Part shown: positions 7,162 through 15,613 of the stretch, piece by piece | How the letters are laid out: every line of letters begins with the position of its first letter | Position numbering within the stretch: the stretch's first letter is position 1 | Assembly (NCBI GenBank): GCA_017454585.1 | Contig: JAFTCU010000080.1 | Location: forward strand, 1-23,443 | Direction: 5' to 3' | DNA length: 23,443 bases | Source of the DNA: Thermoguttaceae bacterium | GTDB lineage: Bacteria; Planctomycetota; Planctomycetia; Pirellulales; Thermoguttaceae | Position numbers and translations under genes: made by a program | The notes under the pieces: generated by a model | Database searches by the model: none | Told to the model about the DNA's origin: nothing | Seen by the model: the letters and a program-made list of their open reading frames with translations, nothing else

Positions 7162-10100
7162 ATGGAAAAACCGGCAGAAACTCCTACCGCTCAAGAATCC
7201 AACCCGCGTCCGTTTGTTCATCTGCACTGCCATAGCGAGTACAGTCTGCTGGATGGTGCAGGATCGCTGAAACGTCTCGTCGGAAAAGCAGTCGAATGTA
7301 AAATGAATGCCTTGGCACTCACCGACCACGGAAATATGTTCGGGATTCTGAAGTTCTATCAGCGGGCGATGGATGCCGGGATCAAGCCGATTCTGGGTTA
7401 CGAGGCGTATCTGGCGCCGGACAGCCGATTCAATCGCACATACCCGGCCCGAGCCAATTCCGCGTACCATCTGACTGTTCTCGCGCAGACACATACCGGG
7501 TTTAAAAACCTTCTGAAAATGGCAACCCAGGCCTACACGGAAGGGATGTACCGAAAACCCCGAATCGACCGCGACCTGCTGCATAAATACGGCGAGGGGT
7601 TGATCATTCTTTCCGGCTGCCTTGGCGGGGAAATCAACCAGCACCTCGTGAATGCTAACGAGCCGAACTGGAAAGCCGCCTACGAATCAGCCGAGTGGTT
7701 CCAAAAAGAATTCGGCGATCGCTTTTACCTCGAGATCCAAAACAATGGGATCGACCTTCAAATGCGTGCCGCCCGTTTTATGATCGAGATGGCCGAAAAG
7801 ACAGGGATCCCGCTCGTCGCGACAAGTGATGTCCATTACGTCGAAAAAGCTGACGCACCGATCCAGGACATTTTGCTCTGTATCAATACGGGCAAAAAGC
7901 GCGCCGATGAAAACCGGATGAAGATGGACTCGAACCAGTTTTATTTCCGGACACAGGACGAAATGTACGCCGCATTTCCCGGACAGGAAGACGCCGTTGC
8001 CAGGTCACAGGAAATCGCTGACCGCTGTAACGTGGAGCTGGAACTGGGGAAACGTTTCTTCCCGGTCTTTACTCCGCCGGATGGCAAGGACGAAGTGGAT
8101 TACCTGCGGGAAATCGTGCTGGAAGGCTTGCGTGACCGGTACGCCGATATGCCAAAGCGGTGGGTTGACGGGAAAATCGGCGGGGACTTTACACCGGAAG
8201 TTTACGAACGTCTCGAAACGGAATTGAGCGTCATCAAACGTCAAGGGTTCCCAAACTACTTCCTCGTCGTGTGGGATTTCGTCCGCGCAGCCCGAGAAAA
8301 AGGAATTTCCTGCACCGCTCGTGGTTCCGGCGTTGGCTCGCTCGTCTGTTTCGGTTTGGGACTGAGCCGGGTTTGCCCACTTGAATATGACCTTCTGTTC
8401 GAGCGATTCCTCGACGTGAACCGAAAAGAGGCTCCCGATATCGACATCGACTTCGAGCAGGCGCGGCGTGAGGAAGTGCTTCAGTATGTTCGCGACACGT
8501 ACGGCGCGGACCACGTCGCCCAAATCGGGACCTTCGGCACAATGGCCGCCAAAGCTGCGATCAAAGACGTGGGGCGCGTCCTGGGGTTCCCCGTCGCCGC
8601 CGTTGAGGAAATTACTGCTAAAGTTCCCAAAACGCCCAAAATCACGATCGACAAAGCGATGCAAGCCAACCCGGAGTTTCAGGAGATTTACGACACCAAC
8701 CCGGAAATGCGCGAAGTCATTGATCTGGCGAAAGGGTGCGAGGGGCTGGCCCGACAGCCGGGAACACACGCCTGCGGTGTGCTGATCACGCCGAAACCCG
8801 TCGTGGAGTTCGTTCCGATGCACACCATCAAGAACAAAACCGGGATGGTGACGCAGTGGGAAGGCGCAGAAGTCGAAGCCTCCGGCCTGCTTAAAATGGA
8901 CTTCCTCGGGCTGAGAAACCTTTCGATCCTTTCCCGAACGATGAGTTTCATCAAACAGACGACCGGAAAAGACATCGACCCGTACCGGTTCCCCCACGAT
9001 GACCAGCCGACGTACGATTTACTCTGCCGCGGAGAAACGAAGGGCGTGTTCCAGCTCGAAGGCGAAGGGATCCGAAACCTTCTTCAGCGGCTCAAGCCGG
9101 ATAATTTCCGCGATATTATCGCCATCCTGGCCCTTTACCGCCCCGGGCCGCTGGGTGGGGGAATGGTCGATCAGTACATCGACGTGAAGCACGGCCGCGC
9201 GAAGGCCGAGTACATTCATCCGGTGCTGGAAGACGTTCTGACCGAAACCCACGGCGTGATGGTTTACCAGGAGCAGGTCATGCGCATCCTGAACCGTCTC
9301 GGAAAAATCGAACTGGCCGACGCATATAAATGCATTAAGGCCATTTCCAAGAAGAAACTCGAGAAGATCGCGCATTACCAGAGCCAGTTCATCGAGGGGT
9401 GCAAGGAAAACGAGCTGACGCAAAAAGACGCCGAGCATCTGTTCGACCTGATCATCCAGTTCGCCGGCTACGGTTTCAACAAAAGTCACTCGACGGCTTA
9501 CGCGAAGATCGCCTACATCACGGCTTACCTGAAGTGCCACTTCCCGGTGGAGTTCATGGCCGCGCTTCTGACCGGCGACATCGACCAGCGAAACTTCAAA
9601 AAGAAAGACAAAACGGTCGAGCACATCGAGGACTGTGCGCGCATGGGCGTGGAAGTCGTTTTCCCGAGCGTGAACACTTCCGGGGCAGAATACCGTATCG
9701 AAAATGGAAAGATTCATTTCGCCATGACAGCCATCAGTGGCGTAAACGAGACATTCGCCGGGGCGATCCGCAAAGAGTGCGAAGCCAATGGCCCCTACAA
9801 AGACCTTTTCGACTTCTGCGAGCGTCTGGCGATGGCACGTATTCCGAGGGCGACCATGCTCTCACTGCTTGAGGCGGGCTGCTTCGACTGCTTCGAAGGA
9901 AACCGAGCCCAGTTGGAGGCTGTGCTCGATCGCGCGATCCAGGCGGCGGAAGGGACTGTCTCGGACAAACAATCCGGCCAGATGAACCTTTTCGATATGA
10001 TGATGAACGAGCCTGAAGCAGAAACCCCTTCCAAAGAAGAAAACATCGACCTCCCCAACATTCCGGAGTGGCCCGAGAAGGAAAAACTCGCCCGCGAAAA

Positions 10101-10929
10101 AGCGGTTTTAGGTTTCTATCGGTCTGGTCACCCGCTCAAAGAGTTCCGTAAGGACCTGGCCTACCACTGCACGCACAACACGGCCAGCGCGAAACAGCTC
10201 CCGCATCGAACCCAGGTCGTACTTGGAGGAATCGTGAGTCAGCTGGATAAACGCGCGACCAAAACGAAAAACGAGCTTTACGCCCGCTTCGAGCTGGAGG
10301 ACGAGGAAGGAACCATCCCGTGTGTTCTCTGGCCTTCAAGTTACGCAAAGTATGGCGCGTTCCTCTCGCCGGATGCGGTCGTTCTGTGTGTCGGCTCAAT
10401 TGACAATAAAAAGCAGGAAGAAGAGGCCAAAGCCGCTCAGGCTGTTGCGAAAAAAGCCGCTCAAAAACCCGCGAAACCTGTCAAACCCGTGGTCGAGATC
10501 GAGGACGATGATGACGATGATGACGAGGAAGATTTCGGAGATGACGATTCCGGTTCCGGCGGCGATGACGATTCCTCGGAAAACACCAGCCGAGTCAGCT
10601 CGGTGAGCTTTCTGATCGATAAAGTAGTAACGATCGAAAGCCTTCGCAAGGATTACTCGGACGGACTGCGCCTGCGGATTTTCGAAGACGTTCACACGCC
10701 GCAGACACTTCAATCGATCAAGGAAATTTTGCGCTCTTCTCCCGGAAAAGAGAAACTTGAATTTGTACTTTGCACAAAAAAACAGAAAATCCTTCTGGAA
10801 TGTGACTTTTCACTGCGTGTGACGGATGAAATTCTGAACAGGATGAAAAGTATCCTCGGTGAAGAGAATGTAGCGCAGCTGATCCGCAAAATTACTCCTG
10901 AGCCCCGGCATACCCGCTGGCAGAATTAA
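7162..10929 (+). CDS. dnaE: DNA polymerase III subunit alpha
   Basis: A 1255-residue replicative polymerase of the DnaE1 class, which extends DNA as the core of the holoenzyme. The PHP domain comes first with the metal-binding block HLHCH (H20, H22) and later LTDHGN and ATSDVHY; E. coli has lost several of these residues, so proofreading by the PHP domain is possible here. The polymerase aspartates are D428 and D430 in PDIDIDF and D580 in KMDFLGLR. A clamp-binding pentapeptide QMNLF lies at 940-944, followed by the OB fold from about 1015. Unusual is a low-complexity insert at about 1083-1146: a Lys/Ala/Pro-rich stretch then an Asp/Ser/Gly-rich acidic run, inside the C-terminal OB/tau-binding region. 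AAGGA lies 7 bases before the ATG. It follows the NapG-like gene closely. Confidence 0.97.
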   Translation: MEKPAETPTAQESNPRPFVHLHCHSEYSLLDGAGSLKRLVGKAVECKMNALALTDHGNMFGILKFYQRAMDAGIKPILGYEAYLAPDSRFNRTYPARANSAYHLTVLAQTHTGFKNLLKMATQAYTEGMYRKPRIDRDLLHKYGEGLIILSGCLGGEINQHLVNANEPNWKAAYESAEWFQKEFGDRFYLEIQNNGIDLQMRAARFMIEMAEKTGIPLVATSDVHYVEKADAPIQDILLCINTGKKRADENRMKMDSNQFYFRTQDEMYAAFPGQEDAVARSQEIADRCNVELELGKRFFPVFTPPDGKDEVDYLREIVLEGLRDRYADMPKRWVDGKIGGDFTPEVYERLETELSVIKRQGFPNYFLVVWDFVRAAREKGISCTARGSGVGSLVCFGLGLSRVCPLEYDLLFERFLDVNRKEAPDIDIDFEQARREEVLQYVRDTYGADHVAQIGTFGTMAAKAAIKDVGRVLGFPVAAVEEITAKVPKTPKITIDKAMQANPEFQEIYDTNPEMREVIDLAKGCEGLARQPGTHACGVLITPKPVVEFVPMHTIKNKTGMVTQWEGAEVEASGLLKMDFLGLRNLSILSRTMSFIKQTTGKDIDPYRFPHDDQPTYDLLCRGETKGVFQLEGEGIRNLLQRLKPDNFRDIIAILALYRPGPLGGGMVDQYIDVKHGRAKAEYIHPVLEDVLTETHGVMVYQEQVMRILNRLGKIELADAYKCIKAISKKKLEKIAHYQSQFIEGCKENELTQKDAEHLFDLIIQFAGYGFNKSHSTAYAKIAYITAYLKCHFPVEFMAALLTGDIDQRNFKKKDKTVEHIEDCARMGVEVVFPSVNTSGAEYRIENGKIHFAMTAISGVNETFAGAIRKECEANGPYKDLFDFCERLAMARIPRATMLSLLEAGCFDCFEGNRAQLEAVLDRAIQAAEGTVSDKQSGQMNLFDMMMNEPEAETPSKEENIDLPNIPEWPEKEKLAREKAVLGFYRSGHPLKEFRKDLAYHCTHNTASAKQLPHRTQVVLGGIVSQLDKRATKTKNELYARFELEDEEGTIPCVLWPSSYAKYGAFLSPDAVVLCVGSIDNKKQEEEAKAAQAVAKKAAQKPAKPVKPVVEIEDDDDDDDEEDFGDDDSGSGGDDDSSENTSRVSSVSFLIDKVVTIESLRKDYSDGLRLRIFEDVHTPQTLQSIKEILRSSPGKEKLEFVLCTKKQKILLECDFSLRVTDEILNRMKSILGEENVAQLIRKITPEPRHTRWQN

Positions 10930-10963
10930 GTGAACCATTCCTGGCAAGGTTGGAGCCCATTTC

Positions 10964-13792
10964 ATGCACAAAATCCTTTCAGCTTTTTTCGTCCTTTTTT
11001 TCACGTTCCTCACGGCCGTTGCGCAGGACATTCACCCCAAGATCCTGGAGGACTGGAAACATCAGGAACTCGCCGCCATTCGGACGCTCGGGTCGCGCCA
11101 GTCCCTTGAGGCGTTGATCGAGACCGCCAGAAAGATGAACGTCCCACAGCTTGAGCCGGAAATCCAGATCGCTCAGGAAGCCCTCAAACGTGAGGTAGAG
11201 GATTTTATGCCGGGTCAGAGTATGTACTCGGAAAAACTGCATTTTATTTCCGTGCTTCCTCCGATGGCAAATCCGGAAAAGATCAAGCCGTACATATCGG
11301 CCGACCCAAGCGGAAAGTATGATTTCCGCGTTTTTTATCCATGGCCGAACGGCGAGCTTTACACGGAAACGTGGTGTCGAACCGGGCAGACCGTCGTGTA
11401 CCGCGTGCATGGGATGAACCCTGACGTAAAGTACACGCTTCGGATCGTTTTCACTTCTGATTTTGAGCGGGTCCAGCCGGTTTTTCTCAACGGCGAAAAA
11501 ATCGAGGACGTGAAAATTCCGGGCTGCGTCCCGATCGAGCGTTTGTATGATCTGCCGCAGGGAAAGACGGAAGCGGTGCTGGAGATACACTACACGAAAG
11601 GCCCGAACGTGACGGTCGCCGAGGCCGCGCTCCTGAGTGAAACGCCTCCGACGCCGGAGAAAAAAGCGGAGGTCGAGGGGCGTTTGCCGAAAAAATGGGC
11701 GGCCCCGTTCAAGAAAGAGTGGATCCGGCTCCGAACCGCCATGAGGAAAGCCCTTTTCGCAAGTCCCGAGATCGATTTCGATGAAATTCTGTTTGTGAAG
11801 CGGCACTGGCCGCAGGGAAATCACCAGTGCGCCCATCGGGTCGGTGAAAACCAGACCGCCGGCGCGGACCTGATGATCCTGAAAGGCCTGGATCCCGCCG
11901 GGGCCGTGCGCGGCCTGCTTCCGCCGGAGCTTGCGGCCAAATGCGGCGTCGGGCGGCCTGATCTTTCGTGCGACGCGAAAAAAATCATCTTTCCGCTCGC
12001 CTGGCCACGCGAAAAGCCCACTCCTTACCCTTGGGGGGCGGGTCACGCGCATTACGACCCGAAGAATCCGACCGACATGACGTACTACCACGGCGGCGCG
12101 GTGATCCCGTACGACATTTTCGAGATCAACGTGGACGGGACCGGGCTGAAAAACCTCACGAACACGCCTGACATTGAGGACACGGAGCCGTGTTTCCTGC
12201 CGGACGGCCGAATCGTTTTCACCTCCACTCGCGGCGGGCGGGTCGTGCAGTGCGGCGACTGGTCCCCGGTTTTCGGTCTGCACGTGATGAACGCGGACGG
12301 CTCGGACGTTCACGCCATTTCCCAGCCGCAGGACACGGAGTTCTACCCGTCGATGCTCGAGGACGGGCGGTTCCTCTTCACGCGCTGGGATTACGTCATG
12401 AAGCCGTACAATATGCTCCAGGAAGTCTGGGCGATGAACCCCGACGGGACACGCTCGGTGAAAATCTACGGCGACTGGTATAAATTCTCCCGTGGACCGC
12501 TGGCGTTTCAGGAGGTCCGTCAGATCCCCGGCACGCGGAAGCTCGTCGGCACGGGCGCGGCACACCATAATTCCGGCGTTGGACCGATCCTCGTCGCGAA
12601 TATGAGCCTGAACCGCCTCGGTCCGGAGGGGATGAAAAACCTCACGCCCGAAATTCATTACGCCGAAGTCTGGGACGCGCAGACGGATGAACGCCTCGAC
12701 AAAACGTTCAACGATTTGAATCAGAAACCGCGGGCGGCGGGCTGGTACACGTCGCCGTGGCCGCTTTCGGAACGCCTTTTTCTGTGCGTTTTCTCGCCGG
12801 CCGTCGATAATTTGGCGGACTCTTACGGGATCTACCTCCTGACTGACTACGGATTGAAAGAGCTGATCTTCCGTTTCGACGAGACTTCCTGCTACGCGCC
12901 GATCCCGCTGAAACCCCGGCCCGCCGCGCCGGTGGTCGCCGACATGGAGCGCTTTCCGGAAGGGACGCCCGGCACGCTCGTCCTGCAGGACGTTTACCGC
13001 GGCCTGGACGGAATTGAACGCGGAACGGTCAAATGGCTGCGCGTCTGCGAGACGTACCCGAAATGCCGCCACACGAACCCCCACCGCGTCGATATGGGCG
13101 TGAGCTGTGGCTGGGACGCCCGCGGCGTTTTGGGCTACGTCCCCGTGGAAGCGGACGGTTTTGCGTCGTTTGAAGTCCCGTCGGACCGAATGATTTTCCT
13201 CGAAGCGCTCGACGAAAACTTTCTGGAAGTCCAGCGTATGCGTAACTACGTGACGCTCCGTCCCGGTGAGGTGCAAGGCTGCGTCGGCTGCCACGAAAGC
13301 CCACTGGACGTTTCGCCGGTGAGCCGAACAGCAGGCGGTCCCCACGTCACGGCAAAGGTCCAGCCCCCGGCTTACGGAGCGGGACCGATGCAGTTTGAGC
13401 GCGTCATTCAGCCGATCCTCGACGCGAAGTGCGTCACGTGCCACGATGGAGCCGAGGGAAAAACCGGCCCGGATCTGAAGAGCCGTAAGCACGTGGAAGC
13501 GCCGCATCGTGATCCGGACGAAGGACCGCAGCATACGGTTTCGGAAGCGTTTTTGAACCTCCTGCCGCACGTGAGTTACTACGTGCTTGAGGGGCACCGC
13601 GGTCTGAAAACGTTCCAGCCCCCTCGCAGTTTCGGCTCATACGTCAGCCCGCTGATGAAACGCCTGAAAGAAACGCCCTGCGGCAAAGATCTGACGCAGG
13701 ACGAGTGGCGCGCGTTTTCCGACTGGATCGACTGCAATGCGCCGTACTACGGGAGTTACGACGAAGATTTTCTCCACCACGGGGCAGAATAG
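10964..13792 (+). CDS. HzsA-related di-haem beta-propeller protein, exported
   Basis: A 942-residue protein with a Sec signal (cleavage near TAVAQ-D, residue 21). The middle carries TolB/PD40-type propeller blades such as DIFEINVDGTGLKNLT and PCFLPDGRIVFTSTRGGR, preceded by a FVKRHWPQGNHQCAHR block. Two c-type haem motifs close the protein: CVGCH at 773-777 and CVTCH at 823-827. This order (propeller then two CxxCH haems) matches proteins named HzsA-related after the alpha subunit of anammox hydrazine synthase. Such proteins are frequent in non-anammox planctomycetes and their reaction is not known, so hydrazine synthesis is not claimed. GGAG lies about 10 bases before the ATG. It starts 34 bp after dnaE and its stop is 7 bp from that of the convergent nitroreductase. 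Confidence 0.8.
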   Translation: MHKILSAFFVLFFTFLTAVAQDIHPKILEDWKHQELAAIRTLGSRQSLEALIETARKMNVPQLEPEIQIAQEALKREVEDFMPGQSMYSEKLHFISVLPPMANPEKIKPYISADPSGKYDFRVFYPWPNGELYTETWCRTGQTVVYRVHGMNPDVKYTLRIVFTSDFERVQPVFLNGEKIEDVKIPGCVPIERLYDLPQGKTEAVLEIHYTKGPNVTVAEAALLSETPPTPEKKAEVEGRLPKKWAAPFKKEWIRLRTAMRKALFASPEIDFDEILFVKRHWPQGNHQCAHRVGENQTAGADLMILKGLDPAGAVRGLLPPELAAKCGVGRPDLSCDAKKIIFPLAWPREKPTPYPWGAGHAHYDPKNPTDMTYYHGGAVIPYDIFEINVDGTGLKNLTNTPDIEDTEPCFLPDGRIVFTSTRGGRVVQCGDWSPVFGLHVMNADGSDVHAISQPQDTEFYPSMLEDGRFLFTRWDYVMKPYNMLQEVWAMNPDGTRSVKIYGDWYKFSRGPLAFQEVRQIPGTRKLVGTGAAHHNSGVGPILVANMSLNRLGPEGMKNLTPEIHYAEVWDAQTDERLDKTFNDLNQKPRAAGWYTSPWPLSERLFLCVFSPAVDNLADSYGIYLLTDYGLKELIFRFDETSCYAPIPLKPRPAAPVVADMERFPEGTPGTLVLQDVYRGLDGIERGTVKWLRVCETYPKCRHTNPHRVDMGVSCGWDARGVLGYVPVEADGFASFEVPSDRMIFLEALDENFLEVQRMRNYVTLRPGEVQGCVGCHESPLDVSPVSRTAGGPHVTAKVQPPAYGAGPMQFERVIQPILDAKCVTCHDGAEGKTGPDLKSRKHVEAPHRDPDEGPQHTVSEAFLNLLPHVSYYVLEGHRGLKTFQPPRSFGSYVSPLMKRLKETPCGKDLTQDEWRAFSDWIDCNAPYYGSYDEDFLHHGAE

Positions 13793-13799
13793 TCCGTTT

Positions 13800-14321
13800 T
13801 CAGAATCGGTTGAACACGATTCTTTCTTCCAGCGGCTTTTTGACCGGCAAGGGTCCTTCTTCGGCCGGGACACCGAGCGGGAGGAGGATCAGTACGCTTT
13901 GGCCTTCCGGGACGTTCAGCATTTTGTCAAGCGTTTCGCCTACGCAGTTGGCCATCAGGCCGCCTTGGACCCAAACAGATGCGTAACCCAGAGCTGTGGC
14001 AGCGAGAAGCATATTCTGTACAGCCGCGGCAGCGTCCTCAATGTGGAACGAGTGCCCCATGAAAACCGGGTCCGGCTTGGCAACCACGGCGATGGCCGCT
14101 TTCGCGGTCTTCATACAGGCCGGGCGTTCAAGCATCTCGCCGCATTTTTTGAGGATCTCCGGGTCGTCTATCAGGACGAAACTGCACGTTTGGGCGTTCT
14201 TTCCGGTCGGGGCGAGACGGCCGGCCTCGGCGATTTTCAGAAGGTCCGCACGTGGAACCGGCGCATCGGTATATGGGCCACGGTAGCAGTGGCGGGCGTT
14301 GAGAGTTTCAAAAAGTTCCAT
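13800..14321 (-). CDS. Nitroreductase-family FMN oxidoreductase
   Basis: A 173-residue protein typical of small nitroreductase-fold flavoproteins: N-terminal ETLNARHCYRGPYTDAPVP (the conserved R-S/C-x-R-x-y/f-PV block that binds FMN phosphate), LLKIAEAGRLAPTGKNAQ, the central helix AAAAVQNMLLAATALGYASVWVQG and the C-terminal ILLPLGVPAEEGPLPVKKP. Such enzymes reduce nitro groups, quinones or flavins with NAD(P)H in the cytoplasm. The precise substrate is not predictable. The ATG at 14321 is preceded by a weak GGAT. A good promoter (14383-14410) and a small hairpin in the leader point to independent expression, possibly repressor-controlled. It is convergent with the HzsA-related gene. Confidence 0.85.
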   Translation of the reverse strand: MELFETLNARHCYRGPYTDAPVPRADLLKIAEAGRLAPTGKNAQTCSFVLIDDPEILKKCGEMLERPACMKTAKAAIAVVAKPDPVFMGHSFHIEDAAAAVQNMLLAATALGYASVWVQGGLMANCVGETLDKMLNVPEGQSVLILLPLGVPAEEGPLPVKKPLEERIVFNRF

Positions 14322-14356
14322 TTTTTTATCCTTGATTTCAAAGTGAATTTCCGAAA

Positions 14357-14372
14357 CGTGTCAAGATACACG
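14357..14372. promoter_or_regulatory. Inverted repeat CGTGT-N6-ACACG in the nitroreductase leader
   Basis: CGTGT (14357-14361) and ACACG (14368-14372) flank CAAGAT, immediately downstream of the predicted start site of the minus-strand nitroreductase promoter. It could be an operator half-site pair or a short RNA hairpin. Confidence 0.4.
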
Positions 14373-14382
14373 ACTTGATTCT

Positions 14383-14410
14383 ATTGTACGCTTTATTCCA
14401 GAAATTTCAA
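14383..14410 (-). promoter_or_regulatory. Predicted promoter of the nitroreductase gene
   Basis: Minus strand: -35 TTGAAA (14410-14405), 16-nt spacer, -10 TACAAT (14388-14383). The start would be near 14376, leaving a leader of about 55 nt. Confidence 0.55.
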
Positions 14411-14452
14411 TAGCTTCCTGCCAGTTTTTTTCAGGTTTTTCCCTGCTCCCCC

Positions 14453-14481
14453 TTGGCAGATTGGGTAAAAAATCATAAAAT
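14453..14481 (+). promoter_or_regulatory. Predicted promoter of the YhaM-like gene
   Basis: TTGGCA (14453-14458), 17-nt spacer, TAAAAT (14476-14481). The start would be near 14488, giving a leader of about 94 nt with no obvious Shine-Dalgarno sequence before the ATG at 14582. Confidence 0.55.
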
Positions 14482-14581
14482 AGCAGTATTGGGAGAAAGC
14501 GGGAAGTACATTTTCCTTTTTCATTTCTGAAGAATCCGCTCTCTTCCTTTTCCTGTTTAGAGACTTTTTCAAGATAATATT

Positions 14582-15547
14582 ATGACTCGTCAATACATTA
14601 ATACCCTCAAAGAACAAGAAATCGTCAATGAAGTTTTCCGCGCTTCCAATAAACAGCTGCGTCCAAACCGAAACGGTGTGCCGTACCTCCAGATCGACCT
14701 TTCGGACAAAACGGGAACCTTGACCGCCCGACTCTGGAACGCCAATGAAAACGTTTACCAGCTCTTTGAAAATGGCGACTACCTTCACGTTGAAGGGAAA
14801 GCCCAGATCTTTCAGGGGGCGATGCAAATCATCGTCAAGCGTTTTTACAAAGTGCCAGCGGAGGAGATCGATCCAGAAGAATTCGTCCAGACGAGCTGTC
14901 TGTGTATCGAAAAACTCCTCACGACGATGAACGAGCTGCTTGAAACCATTGAACGCCCGGAACTCAAAGCCCTCGCCCGCTGTTACACGGAAGACGCGAA
15001 ATTTATGGAACGTTTTCAGGTTTTACCTGCCGGGATCAAGCATCACCACGCCTACCGCGGCGGGCTGCTGGAGCACGTCGTCACCATGATGGGGCTGGCG
15101 AAGCAGATCGGCGATTCCTACGATTACCTCGATACGGAACTCCTTCTTTTAGGAACATTTCTGCACGACACGGGCAAGACGGTCGAGCTGGAATGTGAGC
15201 CGGAATTCGCATACACCGACGAAGGGCAGCTTCTGGGACATATCAATCTGGGCATTTCCATGCTGGAAGAGAAAATTCATCAATACGAATCCACTACCGG
15301 TGAAATCTTCCCTGCCCGGACTGCGTTAGAATTAAAGCACCTGATTGCCAGTCATCACGGTGAGTATGAATTCGGGAGCCCCAAACTTCCCATGACCGTC
15401 GAAGCGATGGCGCTCCACTGCATCGACCTGCTTGACTCGAAACTGGCGGCGTTTCACCAGCTACTTGAGGAAGATCTGAACAGTTCCAGCACGTGGACAA
15501 CGTTCAACCCCACGCTTCAAAGAAAGCTTTTCAAGAAAAACCCGTGA
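14582..15547 (+). CDS. yhaM: YhaM-like 3'-5' exoribonuclease (OB + HD domains)
   Basis: A 321-residue protein of the size and order of Bacillus YhaM. An N-terminal OB fold (residues about 12-95, YLQIDLSDKTGTLTARLWNA and GDYLHVEGKAQIFQG) binds single-stranded nucleic acid. It is followed by an HD phosphohydrolase domain with HHHAYRGGLLEHV, the FLHDTGK motif (H195-D196) and GHINLG, plus a later SHHGEYEFGSP. YhaM proteins degrade RNA and sometimes ssDNA from the 3' end with divalent metal. The ATG at 14582 lacks a good ribosome binding site, but the protein begins just ahead of the conserved OB region. It has its own promoter and converges on dnaA across a hairpin terminator. Confidence 0.85.
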   Translation: MTRQYINTLKEQEIVNEVFRASNKQLRPNRNGVPYLQIDLSDKTGTLTARLWNANENVYQLFENGDYLHVEGKAQIFQGAMQIIVKRFYKVPAEEIDPEEFVQTSCLCIEKLLTTMNELLETIERPELKALARCYTEDAKFMERFQVLPAGIKHHHAYRGGLLEHVVTMMGLAKQIGDSYDYLDTELLLLGTFLHDTGKTVELECEPEFAYTDEGQLLGHINLGISMLEEKIHQYESTTGEIFPARTALELKHLIASHHGEYEFGSPKLPMTVEAMALHCIDLLDSKLAAFHQLLEEDLNSSSTWTTFNPTLQRKLFKKNP

Positions 15548-15555
15548 AAACCATC

Positions 15556-15594
15556 AAAAAAACTCCGGTTCCATAAGTGGATCGGAGTTTCTTT
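15556..15594. terminator. Bidirectional intrinsic terminator between the YhaM-like gene and dnaA
   Basis: AAACTCCG (15560-15567) pairs with CGGAGTTT (15583-15590). The loop holds a second helix TCCA/TGGA closed over TAAG. Reading toward dnaA's 3' side (minus strand) the stem is followed by a run of seven T; on the plus strand it is followed by TTTCTTT. It lies between two convergent stops. Confidence 0.85.
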
Positions 15595-15613
15595 AAACCA
15601 ATATTTCCTTCGC

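Noticed and set aside
10979..13597. 872-codon open frame antisense to the HzsA-related gene
   Set aside because: It is a shadow of the high-GC third positions of the real gene, with no recognisable domain and no ribosome binding site; the sense frame has signal peptide, propeller and haem motifs.
10964..13792. Hydrazine synthase subunit of an anammox pathway
   Set aside because: Only a relative of the alpha subunit is seen; no other anammox genes lie near, and related proteins are common in non-anammox planctomycetes.
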